Assembly: GCF_016786355.1 (NCBI RefSeq) | Contig: NZ_JADWYX010000057.1 | Span: 1-56,744 of the forward strand | Length of the DNA stretch: 56,744 nt | Source: Frankia sp. AgB1.9 | Lineage (GTDB): Bacteria > Actinomycetota > Actinomycetes > Frankiales > Frankiaceae | Direction: 5' to 3' | Part shown: piece after piece, positions 1 through 7,341 of the stretch | Layout: every line of letters begins with the position of its first letter | Numbering within the stretch: position 1 is the stretch's first letter | Position numbers and translations under genes: made by a program | Notes under the pieces: generated by a model | Database searches by the model: none | What the model saw: only the letters and a program-made list of their open reading frames with translations | What the model was told of the DNA's origin: nothing

Positions 1-58
1 TAGATCACGCCACCACGCCGGCAAGATCAGGAACGGACCACAACCGGTACACACCACC

Positions 59-77
59 AAGATTCAGGACAGGCACT
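59..77 (+). repeat. IS right-end sequence, copy 1
   Basis: This 19-base sequence recurs exactly, in the same orientation, at 1120-1138, where it closes the IS5-type transposase remnant. With one mismatch the match extends about six bases further upstream. The DNA before this copy does not resemble the DNA before the second copy. It is therefore probably the right end of a related but different element whose body lies off the left edge of the window. Confidence 0.6.
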
Positions 78-339
78 TAGAGATCTCTATCCCCGCGCTG
101 CCATAGATCTGACACTGTTGCGCTGAACTGACGCAAGACATGGCGGCCTCTGGCTGCGGTCGCAGTCAGATGGTCATGGTGAACTCGGCGAAGGAGGCGT
201 GCGCCGCTAGCGTGGTTCGAGGTTGGCGGCGAGTTCGTAGTGGCCGCGGCCAATGCTACGTACGAACGCGTGCCCGACCCAACAACCTGTGCGGAAAGTA
301 GTCGTTTCTGACGCGCGTGGGCCGTAGTCCCGCTTTGGC

Positions 340-450
340 TCGATCGTGATCGGCTTCGGTCTTCACCGCGTGGATCTTCCGATGGCCCCACGCCGGCCAG
401 TCCGCGCCGTACTTCGGCGCCACCGGCTCGACCTGGTCGACGGCCGACGC
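340..450 (-). pseudogene. possible remnant of an integrase-type transposase
   Basis: On the minus strand this stretch reads PKYGADWPAWGHRKIHAV. It resembles the helix-turn-helix segment just before the catalytic core of IS3/IS481-type transposases (a pattern like YG..WGHRKI). No catalytic DDE residues follow, and the reading frame is only about 70 codons long. It lies between IS end copy 1 and the IS5-type remnant, so it fits a scrap of a third element. The match is short and could be chance. Confidence 0.3.
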
Positions 451-505
451 CGGCGACGAACCCTTCCCCGCTGACACCGTTGGGTGCAGAACTCGGTCAT
501 CGGGG

Positions 506-1225
506 TTGGGTCTGTTGCACGAACGGCTCTGTCAACGGGCCGCTGGCACACCCGACTCGGAGGGGCACCTGCTCATCACCCCGACCGCCGGGGTGATCGA
601 TTCGCAGTCGGTGAAGGGCGCGCAGACCGTCACCGCCACCAGCCGGGGGTTCGACGCGGGGAAGAAAGTCAACGGCCGCAAGCGGTTCATCCTCGTCGAC
701 ACGCTCGGCCTGCTACTCGGCGTGCTGGTGGGACCCGCGTCCCGCCAGGACCGCGACGGCGCCCGCCAGCTCCCCGTAGACCACTTCACCACCCCGTCCT
801 GCCGTTTTCTGTTCGCCGAGGGAGGCTTCGCCGGCCGGTTCGTCGACTGGGCCGCCGACATCGTGAAGACCACCGTGGAGATCGTCCGGAAAGACGGCCA
901 GAAAGGGTTCCAGCCACTTCCGAGACGATGGGTCGTGGAACGCACCCTGGACTGGATCACCGCGCACCGCCGCCTCGCCCGCGACTACGAACGCGACCAA
1001 GCCACCTCCGCGGACTTCGTCCACTGGGCCATGATCCGCACCATGGCCTGCCGCCTCCCCGCGGCACCCCCGTCCCACGGTGGACCACCCGAACCACCAC
1101 CGACATCTAACCGACCATCAAGATTCAGGACAGGCACTCAGCAAGCTCAATCCTCCCAGCTCAGGAGCACTTTCCTATTTCCGGATACCCAACAGATGAT
1201 CATTCCCATGAGAGTGCGAGGTTAG
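506..1225 (+). pseudogene. IS5-family transposase, N-terminally truncated remnant
   Basis: The frame carries the C-terminal part of an IS5-type DDE transposase: VIDSQSVKGAQTV with the first catalytic Asp, then GRKRFILVDTLGLL, then AEGGFAGRFVDWA at the second acidic position, then RRWVVERTLDWI with the catalytic Glu. Family members are about 270-280 residues and have roughly 100 residues before the VIDSQS motif, which are missing here. The second acidic residue, normally Asp in (A/V)DGGYAG, is Glu. The frame runs past the element's right end at 1138 into flanking DNA, so the native stop is also lost. The element is very likely inactive. The first usable start is a TTG at 506. Confidence 0.75.
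1120..1138 (+). repeat. IS right-end sequence, copy 2
   Basis: This is a 19-base exact direct repeat of 59-77, immediately after the transposase remnant, and marks the right terminus of that element. No inverted copy, which would be the left terminus, was found between 77 and 506. This agrees with the missing transposase N-terminus. No clear target-site duplication is visible. Confidence 0.6.
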
Positions 1226-1313
1226 GGATCCGCGGGACGCGTTGTCCTGTGCCGAGGTCTCGAGGGACGGCCGCTCGGGGGCCCTCCTCGGCCCTTCGTG
1301 GTCGGCCGGTCGT

Positions 1314-2087
1314 TCAGAGCCTGCTAATCCAGCCGCCGTCGACGAGGATCGTCTGTCCGGTAATCCAGTCGCCGGCCTTGGAGCACAGCAGCAGCAGGGT
1401 GCCGACGAGATCCTCGGGAGGGCCGGACTTCTTACCGGGGATGGTGGCATAGAGCGCCTCACGGAAGGGCGAGTCCTTGGGTAGCGAGGCGTAGCCACTG
1501 TCGTTGTCGACGAAACCGGGCGCGATGGCGTTGACGTTGATTCCGCGCCCGCCGAGCTCGGAAGCGAGGTTCACGGTTAGGCCGTGCAGGGCGTACTTCG
1601 AGACGCTGTAGATCCCGCCGGCCATGAAGGCGCCTGCGGACAGCCCGTTGACGATTCGGCCGCCGCCGCGGGCTCCCATGGATTCGAGTACGGCCTGGGT
1701 GCAAAGCAGCGGGCCGCGCAGGTTGACGTTGACGACGCGGTCCCAGTCGGCGGTCGGCATGTTTGACAGACCGTACGGTGGCAGATCGGTCATGATCGCC
1801 GCGTTGTTGATCAGGATGTCGATCCCACCGAACGCCGCCGTCGCGGCGGCGGCCATTGCCTGCGCGGAGTCGGCGGACGTGACGTCGACAGGGACGCCGA
1901 GGGCGCGGGATCCGCCGCCAGCCAGGGACTTCGCGGTGGCAGCGGCCGCCGCGCCGTTGAGGTCGGCGATGACGACGCTGGCGCCGGCCTCGACCAAGGC
2001 CCTGCCGTAGGCGACGCCGATGCCGCCGGCGCCGCCGGTGATCACTGCGACCTTGCCGGTGAGGTCGAACAGCTCAGAGGGTGTCAT
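1314..2087 (-). CDS. SDR-family oxidoreductase
   Basis: This is a classical short-chain dehydrogenase/reductase of 257 residues, the usual size for the family. It has an N-terminal Rossmann motif TGGAGGIG, the NNAA motif after the fourth strand, and a catalytic Tyr-x3-Lys (YSVSK). The tail GQTILVDGGW is typical. It would oxidise or reduce a hydroxyl/keto substrate with NAD(P); the substrate is unknown. The serine of the catalytic triad is probably in NGLSAGA. It is divergent from the aldehyde dehydrogenase operon at 2172, with 84 bases between the two starts, so the two transcripts share a control region. Confidence 0.85.
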   Translation of the reverse strand: MTPSELFDLTGKVAVITGGAGGIGVAYGRALVEAGASVVIADLNGAAAAATAKSLAGGGSRALGVPVDVTSADSAQAMAAAATAAFGGIDILINNAAIMTDLPPYGLSNMPTADWDRVVNVNLRGPLLCTQAVLESMGARGGGRIVNGLSAGAFMAGGIYSVSKYALHGLTVNLASELGGRGINVNAIAPGFVDNDSGYASLPKDSPFREALYATIPGKKSGPPEDLVGTLLLLCSKAGDWITGQTILVDGGWISRL

Positions 2088-2109
2088 ACCGCATGACTAA
2101 CGCATCCGA

Positions 2110-2137
2110 TTGACCTCTCTGTCAAGTCGTGTAACTT
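2110..2137 (+). promoter_or_regulatory. putative promoter with overlapping operator of the aldehyde dehydrogenase operon
   Basis: A -35-like TTGACC at 2110-2115 is followed after 16 bases by a -10-like TAACTT at 2132-2137. A dyad TTGAC-N6-GTCAA spans 2110-2125, so it lies directly on the -35 element. This is where a repressor would block transcription. The TetR protein encoded at the end of the same operon (5401-6090) is the obvious candidate, but that link is an inference. Confidence 0.45.
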
Positions 2138-2171
2138 CTAAAGCAACCGAATTAGAGGAGGTCGTCCCGCC

Positions 2172-3644
2172 ATGATGATCAATCGGACCGTGCCGCCGTT
2201 ACATCTCCACATCGGTGACCGCATGGTCGCGGAGGGTGCGGGTGGGGTGCACCAGCATGTGTTTCCCGCGACCGGCGAGGTGCAGGGCCTGGTGCCGCTC
2301 GCGGGCAGGAGCGACGTCGATGCGGCGGTCGTCGCGGCGCAGAAGGCGTTCGCCGGCTGGCGGGCGTGGAAGCCCGCGGACCGCGCGCGGGTACTGGGAC
2401 GCCTAGCCGAGCTGATCCAGCGGGACGCGGACGAGCTAGCCCGCCTCGCGGTGCTTGACAACGGAATGACGCTGTCGACCGGGAAGGTCTCGGCCGGCGC
2501 GATGGCGCAGTACACCGGCTACTACGCACGCTGGGCTGACAAGATCGAGGGACGGGTCACATCTGTCCCAGCGCAGTCGCGGGAGCTCGCCTACACGATC
2601 CCCGACCCCTACGGTGTGGTCGCGATCATCATGACCTGGAACAGCCCCATGTTCTCGGTCGGCATGAAACTCGCGCCGGCTCTCGCGGCCGGGAACACCG
2701 TGGTACTCAAGCCCTCGGAGCTCACCCCGTATACGAGCGAGCGGCTGATGACGCTGGTGCGCGAGTCCGGAATCCCTGACGGGGTCGTGAACCTGCTCCT
2801 CGGTGGCGCGGAGGCCGGCGACGCGCTCGTGCGTCACCCGCTGGTGCAGAAGGTCAGCTTCACCGGCGGCCCGGCGACGGCCCGCAAGATCCTGGCGGCC
2901 TGCGCCGAATCGATCAAGCCTGCGGTGCTGGAGCTTGGCGGCAAGTCCGCGAACCTCATCTTCCCGGACGCCGACCTGGACACCGCGGCAATGATCACCA
3001 CCTACACGGTGAACGGGGTGCTGGCCGGCCAGGGCTGCGCGATCGCCTCGCGGATGCTTGTGCACGAGGACGTCTACGACGAGGTCGCCGAGAAGGTCGT
3101 CGAGCAGGTCCGCGCGATGCGCTACGGCGACCCCTTCGATCCGGCGACAACGATTACTCCGGTCATCACCAAGGCGGCGCAGACCCGCATTCTCGGGATG
3201 ATCGACCGCGCCCGGGCTGAGGGCGGTGGCACGCTCCTGATCGGCGGCGGGGTACCGAGCGAGCTGACCGGCACGGAACTCGAGGGTGGTTTCTTCGTCG
3301 AGCCGACCGTGTTCGGGGACGTCGTCCCCGCCAGCGAGCTCGGCCAGGTAGAGGTGTTCGGTCCGGTGCTGTCGCTGATCCGTTTCTCGACCGAGGACGA
3401 GGCGGTCGAGATCGCCAACGCCACCGAGTACGGGCTGGCGTCCTATGCGTACACCAAGGACATCGACCGGATCGCCCGCCTCACGACGCGGCTGCAGGCT
3501 GGCGGGGTCTACATCAACGGGGCGCAGCCGGTGTTGGGCTGCGAGTTGCCATTCGGAGGTATCGGTATCTCGGGGTTCGGACGCGAGGGCGGTCTGGAAG
3601 GTCTGTTGGAGTTCGTGCGGACCAAGGCCGTGGCGATCGCATGA
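2172..3644 (+). CDS. aldehyde dehydrogenase (NAD(P)-dependent)
   Basis: This is a 490-residue member of the aldehyde dehydrogenase superfamily, full length. The cofactor fold contains WNSPMF and KPSELTP. The conserved general base Glu is in LELGGKSANL, and the nucleophilic Cys is in GQGCAIASR. The C-terminal CELPFGGIGISGFGREGG is the usual signature. It oxidises an aldehyde to the acid; the substrate is unknown. The ribosome site AGAGGAGG lies 11 bases before the ATG at 2172, and a second ATG follows at 2175. It is the first gene of a coupled operon: its stop overlaps the next start by four bases. Confidence 0.9.
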   Translation: MMINRTVPPLHLHIGDRMVAEGAGGVHQHVFPATGEVQGLVPLAGRSDVDAAVVAAQKAFAGWRAWKPADRARVLGRLAELIQRDADELARLAVLDNGMTLSTGKVSAGAMAQYTGYYARWADKIEGRVTSVPAQSRELAYTIPDPYGVVAIIMTWNSPMFSVGMKLAPALAAGNTVVLKPSELTPYTSERLMTLVRESGIPDGVVNLLLGGAEAGDALVRHPLVQKVSFTGGPATARKILAACAESIKPAVLELGGKSANLIFPDADLDTAAMITTYTVNGVLAGQGCAIASRMLVHEDVYDEVAEKVVEQVRAMRYGDPFDPATTITPVITKAAQTRILGMIDRARAEGGGTLLIGGGVPSELTGTELEGGFFVEPTVFGDVVPASELGQVEVFGPVLSLIRFSTEDEAVEIANATEYGLASYAYTKDIDRIARLTTRLQAGGVYINGAQPVLGCELPFGGIGISGFGREGGLEGLLEFVRTKAVAIA

Positions 3645-4447
3645 CGCGTGCGTTCACGCTGGATGGTGCCGTCGCGGTCGTCACCGGTGCCGGCAGCGGC
3701 ATCGGTGCCGCGACCGCTCGCGCGTTCGCGGCACGCGGCGCCCGCGTCGTCGTGAGCGACCGCGACGCGGGCCGAGCCGGCACTGTCGCCGCCGCGATCA
3801 ACCAGGCGGGCGGCGAGGCGGTCGCCACCCGGGTCGACGTCACCGCCGAGTCGGACCTCGTCGGTCTCCGCGACAGCGCGCTTGGGCGGTTCGGCCGAGT
3901 CGACCTGGTGATGAACAACGCCGGCGTGCTCGCGATGGGTGCGCCCGAGTCGCTGCCGGACGTGGCCTGGCGGCGGGTGCTCGACGTGAACCTGATGGGC
4001 ATCGCGCGCAGCAACCGCGTCTTTTTGCCCCTGCTGTTGGAACAGGGCAGCGGGCACGTCGTCAACACGTCCTCCGCGTCTGGATTGCTCGCCTACGGCT
4101 TCGACCGGTTGCCTTATGTCGCCAGCAAACACGCCGTCGTAGGGATCTCCGAAGCGCTGGCGATCTATTTGGGGCCGCGAGGGATCGGGGTCACCTGTCT
4201 GTGTCCGTCCGGCGTGGCGACCAACATCGCCGAGCAGATCACCAACTACGGCCCAGCGTCGATCACCCCACGGGCACCACAGCACGAGATCGTGACCGCC
4301 GAGCAGGTGGCCGCCCTCACCGCCGACGCCGTCGAGCAGGGCCGCTTCCTCGTCCTCACCGTGCCCGACATCCAGGCCGAGCTCACGCAGCGGGCCGTCG
4401 ACATCGAGTCCTACCTGCAGGCGCGGATCACGGAGCAGGCGCCGTGA
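3641..4447 (+). CDS. SDR-family oxidoreductase
   Basis: This is a 268-residue SDR with the Rossmann motif TGAGSGIG, NNAG and the catalytic YVASK preceded by NTSSASG. It probably acts on the same pathway as the upstream aldehyde dehydrogenase, for example supplying an aldehyde or ketone by alcohol oxidation. Its ATG overlaps the previous stop (ATGA), and its own stop overlaps the next start (GTGA), so translation is coupled on both sides. The C-terminal part after residue 200 lacks the common V-D-G-G tail. This is seen in a subset of SDRs that act on larger substrates. Confidence 0.87.
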   Translation: MTRAFTLDGAVAVVTGAGSGIGAATARAFAARGARVVVSDRDAGRAGTVAAAINQAGGEAVATRVDVTAESDLVGLRDSALGRFGRVDLVMNNAGVLAMGAPESLPDVAWRRVLDVNLMGIARSNRVFLPLLLEQGSGHVVNTSSASGLLAYGFDRLPYVASKHAVVGISEALAIYLGPRGIGVTCLCPSGVATNIAEQITNYGPASITPRAPQHEIVTAEQVAALTADAVEQGRFLVLTVPDIQAELTQRAVDIESYLQARITEQAP

Positions 4448-4659
4448 CCGCGACCCCGCGGGTCGGGTTCGTCGGACTTGGAGACCAGGGTGCCCCGATG
4501 GCACAGCGGATCGTCAAGGCCGGCTTCACGACAACGTTGTGGGCGCGGCGTCCCGCCACCCTCTCCCCGTTCGCCGGGCTCGGTGCGCGGTTCGCCGACG
4601 CCGCGCTCGCCGCGATGGACAACGGGCTCGCCCACCGGAAGGACCTGCATGAACGCTGA
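4444..4659 (+). pseudogene. 3-hydroxyisobutyrate dehydrogenase-like, internally deleted remnant
   Basis: The 71-residue frame begins RVGFVGLGDQGAPMAQRI, the N-terminal NAD-binding motif (GxGxxGxPM) of 3-hydroxyisobutyrate/6-phosphogluconate-type dehydrogenases. After about 55 residues it jumps to DNGLAHRKDL, which looks like the extreme C-terminus of such enzymes. The family is normally about 290 residues, so some 220 residues including the catalytic Lys domain are gone. The reading frame, its GTG start overlapping the preceding stop and its stop close to the next start are intact, so an in-frame deletion is likely. No enzyme activity is expected. Confidence 0.65.
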
Positions 4660-5404
4660 CGAGACCTACCGAACCGTGATGACCGTCGATCCGCCCGCCA
4701 CCGACTCTCCGTTCGAGGTGGCCAGCCGCGAGTTCCTCTTCGGGCAGGTCTGGAACCGGCCCGGCCTGTCCATCCGCGACCGGCGTCTGGTTGCGTTGGC
4801 CTGTGTAGCCGCCGCCGACGCGGTCAAGCCGATCGACGACCACGTCTACGCCGCGTTGCGCAGCGGCGACCTGACCATCGACGAGCTCAACGAGGTCACC
4901 CTCCACTTCGCGGTCTACTGCGGCTGGCCGAAGGGCTCCCAACTGGAGGTGACCGTCCGCACCCAGTGGCACCGCATCCACGCCGAACGCGGCGAGCAGA
5001 CCCCGCCCTGGCCGGTCCGCACCGTCGACGATCTCGGACCCGCTGACCGTGAGCAGCGCATCCGCGAAGGCCAGCAGCTGTTTACCGACGTCAATCTGGT
5101 CGACGCGCCCCCGTCCGACTCGCCGTACTTCTACGCCGGCATCCTCAACTTCGTTTTCGGCCACATGTGGGCCCGGCCTGACCTCTCCCGCAGAGACCGC
5201 CGCCTTGTAACACTGCCCTGTGTGGCGCTCTCCGACGCGATCGGGCCCATCCACTCCCACGTAGACTCCGCCCTGGGGTCCGGAGACGTCACCTACGACG
5301 AGATGCAGGAGATCTGCTTGCAGTTCAGCGCCTACTACGGCTTCGCGAAGGGCGAGGTCCTCCAGGACGCCGCCGAACGCTGGCGCGCACGCGCTTCGAG
5401 GTGA
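4649..5404 (+). CDS. tandem carboxymuconolactone decarboxylase-like protein
   Basis: This protein of about 251 residues is built from two copies of the CMD/AhpD-like helical domain. Both halves contain the pattern RP-LS-RDRRLV, then DA-(K/G)PI--H, then SGD-T-DE, then Y-G--KG, at roughly residues 25-105 and 155-245. CMD-fold proteins act in the protocatechuate pathway (gamma-carboxymuconolactone decarboxylase) or as AhpD-type redox proteins. Neither half shows the CxxC pair of AhpD, so the decarboxylase-like branch fits better. The ATG at 4649 follows GGAAGGAC and overlaps the preceding remnant by 11 bases. Its stop overlaps the TetR start. Confidence 0.8.
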   Translation: MNADETYRTVMTVDPPATDSPFEVASREFLFGQVWNRPGLSIRDRRLVALACVAAADAVKPIDDHVYAALRSGDLTIDELNEVTLHFAVYCGWPKGSQLEVTVRTQWHRIHAERGEQTPPWPVRTVDDLGPADREQRIREGQQLFTDVNLVDAPPSDSPYFYAGILNFVFGHMWARPDLSRRDRRLVTLPCVALSDAIGPIHSHVDSALGSGDVTYDEMQEICLQFSAYYGFAKGEVLQDAAERWRARASR

Positions 5405-6090
5405 CGCACGCGCACGGCGTCCCGACGAGCGCGACCGCACTGCAGCTCCTCATCACCGCGGAACGCCTGTTCGCCGAGAACGGCCTTGCGGGCGTCTCCC
5501 TGCGCCAGATCGCCGCCGCAGCCGGCTCGGCGAACACCTCCGCGGTCCACTACCACTTCGGCACCAAAGACCGACTGGTAGAGGCGATTTTCGCCTACCG
5601 GCTGCCGCAGCTCCTCGAGCGCCGTGCGCTCCTCAAGGCGCGCCTCGCCCCCGACGATCTCCGCGGACACCTCGAGGCCCACCTCCTCCCGACGCTCGAA
5701 CTCGCCGAGTCACCCGGCAACGCCTATGCCTCCTTCATCGAACAGCTCCAACGCAGCCCCGAATCCCGGCGCGTGTTCGCCACACAACCTGACATCCACC
5801 GCGCCGTGAAGGCATTCCTCGGCGATATCCGTCAACTGCTCCCGACCATTCCCGCCGCGCTGGTCGTCCAAAGGGCCGTCCAGATCCAGTCCCTGAGCAT
5901 CAACGCCGCCGCCGAACGGGAACGCGCGATCAACAACCACGACGACGTGATTCCGTTCGGCCTGTTCGTCGCGACCCTCACCGACGGGCTCACCGGTTAC
6001 CTCGCAGCCCCCGTCTCACCCGAGACCGCCCGGCTCCTCACCCGATCATCCGGTCACGCAGACTCGGCGCTCCCGACACCCACAAGCTGA
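5401..6090 (+). CDS. TetR-family transcriptional regulator
   Basis: This 229-residue protein has an N-terminal TetR DNA-binding domain: FAENGLAGVSLRQIAAAAG, then a recognition helix with NTSAVHYHFGTKDRLVEAI (about residues 10-60). The C-terminal ligand domain is divergent. It starts with GTG overlapping the stop of the CMD-like gene by four bases and is the last gene of the coupled operon, a common arrangement for a repressor of its own operon. The dyad over the -35 at 2110-2125 is a candidate target. Confidence 0.9.
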   Translation: MTHAHGVPTSATALQLLITAERLFAENGLAGVSLRQIAAAAGSANTSAVHYHFGTKDRLVEAIFAYRLPQLLERRALLKARLAPDDLRGHLEAHLLPTLELAESPGNAYASFIEQLQRSPESRRVFATQPDIHRAVKAFLGDIRQLLPTIPAALVVQRAVQIQSLSINAAAERERAINNHDDVIPFGLFVATLTDGLTGYLAAPVSPETARLLTRSSGHADSALPTPTS

Positions 6091-6260
6091 CTCACGACCA
6101 CAAACCGCGACGATCAGGGTTTGCTGGTGACGGTTGACCCACATGTGGACTAGCAACCCGCGGGTGAGCAGCAGGCGGAGCGCGTGGATGGGGAGAAGCC
6201 CCGCATTGAGGGCGAGCACCTCGTCGACGTACGAACCTTGCCATGCGATTGTTTATAAAG

Positions 6261-6275
6261 GCAATTCGCCATTGC
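6261..6275 (+). promoter_or_regulatory. small dyad upstream of an SDR gene
   Basis: GCAAT-N5-ATTGC is a perfect dyad in a locally AT-rich patch (with TTTATAA just before it), about 33 bases upstream of the start at 6309. It may be an operator or part of the promoter. Five-base arms could also arise by chance. Confidence 0.25.
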
Positions 6276-6308
6276 AGCATCACCGCACATCCTTTGCAGG
6301 AGGTCCGA

Positions 6309-7130
6309 ATGGCCGAGACGACCGATTTGTTGAACGCCGCTCCACCTCGGCCACCGCTGCCCTTCGACGTCGCGGGGAAGGTTGCGCTCGTGACTGGAGG
6401 CGCACGTGGCATCGGCTACGCGACCGCACGCCGATTCCTGGAGGCGGGTGCGGCCGTGGCGGTCAACGACGTCGACGCGGCGGCGCTGGACGTCGCTGTC
6501 GCCGAGTTACGGACTGTTGGGCCGCCGGTGCTCGCCCTGCCCGCGGACGTCGGAGACCTGACACAGCACCGTCCGATGATCGATCGGACAGTTGCCGGCC
6601 TCGGGCATCTTGACGTCCTCGTGAACAACGCCGGCACCTTCCAGCCGACACCCCTGGACGCACTCGACCCGGCTCTCGTCGACCAGCTGTTCACGGTCAA
6701 CGTGAAGGGCCTGCTATTTCTATCCGCGGCAGCGGTGGAGGTGATGAGCCCTGGCAGTTCGATCGTCAATGTGTCATCGCTGGGCGGGGTCCGGCCGCCG
6801 TTCGGGGGCCTGGCTGCATACCACGCCACGAAGGGCGCCGTCGACAGCCTGACCCGCGACATGGCGATCACTTGGGGGCCGCGTGGCATTCGGGTGAACG
6901 GTGCCGGGCCTGGTGGGATTCTCACCGAGGGCCGGGGTCAGGTCACCGAACATCCGCTGTTCCCGCCCGAGATGATGACGGAGATCATGAGGCGCGCGAT
7001 GGACCGACCGCTCGGACGGATGGGTTACGCCGACGACCTGGCAATGGTGATCGTCTTTCTCGCTACTCCTGCGGCCGGGTTCATCACAGGCCAGCATCTC
7101 CTGGTCGACGGCGGCTACTACTACGCCTAG
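6309..7130 (+). CDS. SDR-family oxidoreductase
   Basis: This is a 273-residue SDR with TGGARGIG, NNAG and catalytic YHATK after NVSSLGG, ending with the usual GQHLLVDGGYYY. The start at 6309 is chosen because CAGGAGG sits five bases upstream. An in-frame ATG at 6243 lacks a ribosome site and would add 22 unusual residues. The gene is separated from the preceding TetR gene by 218 bases and converges on the binding-protein gene at 7342. Its substrate is unknown. Confidence 0.87.
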   Translation: MAETTDLLNAAPPRPPLPFDVAGKVALVTGGARGIGYATARRFLEAGAAVAVNDVDAAALDVAVAELRTVGPPVLALPADVGDLTQHRPMIDRTVAGLGHLDVLVNNAGTFQPTPLDALDPALVDQLFTVNVKGLLFLSAAAVEVMSPGSSIVNVSSLGGVRPPFGGLAAYHATKGAVDSLTRDMAITWGPRGIRVNGAGPGGILTEGRGQVTEHPLFPPEMMTEIMRRAMDRPLGRMGYADDLAMVIVFLATPAAGFITGQHLLVDGGYYYA

Positions 7131-7274
7131 CGGCCGCTCATCGCGCCTTCCAGCTACTCGCATGCTTCGGCCCGCTCGTGGCGACGAGCCGGCCGAAGCC
7201 TTCCGAGTGGCTGCCCGCTGGGTGCGGCCGCGGTCCGGCCGTAGACTGTCACGGGGCCGGTCGAAACGTCGTCC

Positions 7275-7303
7275 CTGGTAGATCACCTGCCGTGATCTAC
7301 CAG
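7275..7303. terminator. hairpin between convergent genes, probable bidirectional terminator
   Basis: This is a perfect 12-bp inverted repeat (7275-7286 and 7292-7303) with a five-base loop. It sits in the gap between the plus-strand SDR stop (7130) and the minus-strand binding-protein stop (7342). No U-tract follows on either strand, which is common for terminator hairpins in high-GC actinomycetes. Confidence 0.6.
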
Positions 7304-7341
7304 TACGATCGCCAGCCGGGAAGATGCCGGCTTCGTTAGCG

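Noticed and set aside
3445..4443. Long plus-strand frame leading into the deleted dehydrogenase remnant
   Set aside because: It overlaps the aldehyde dehydrogenase and SDR genes in another frame and has antisense-like, Arg-rich composition.
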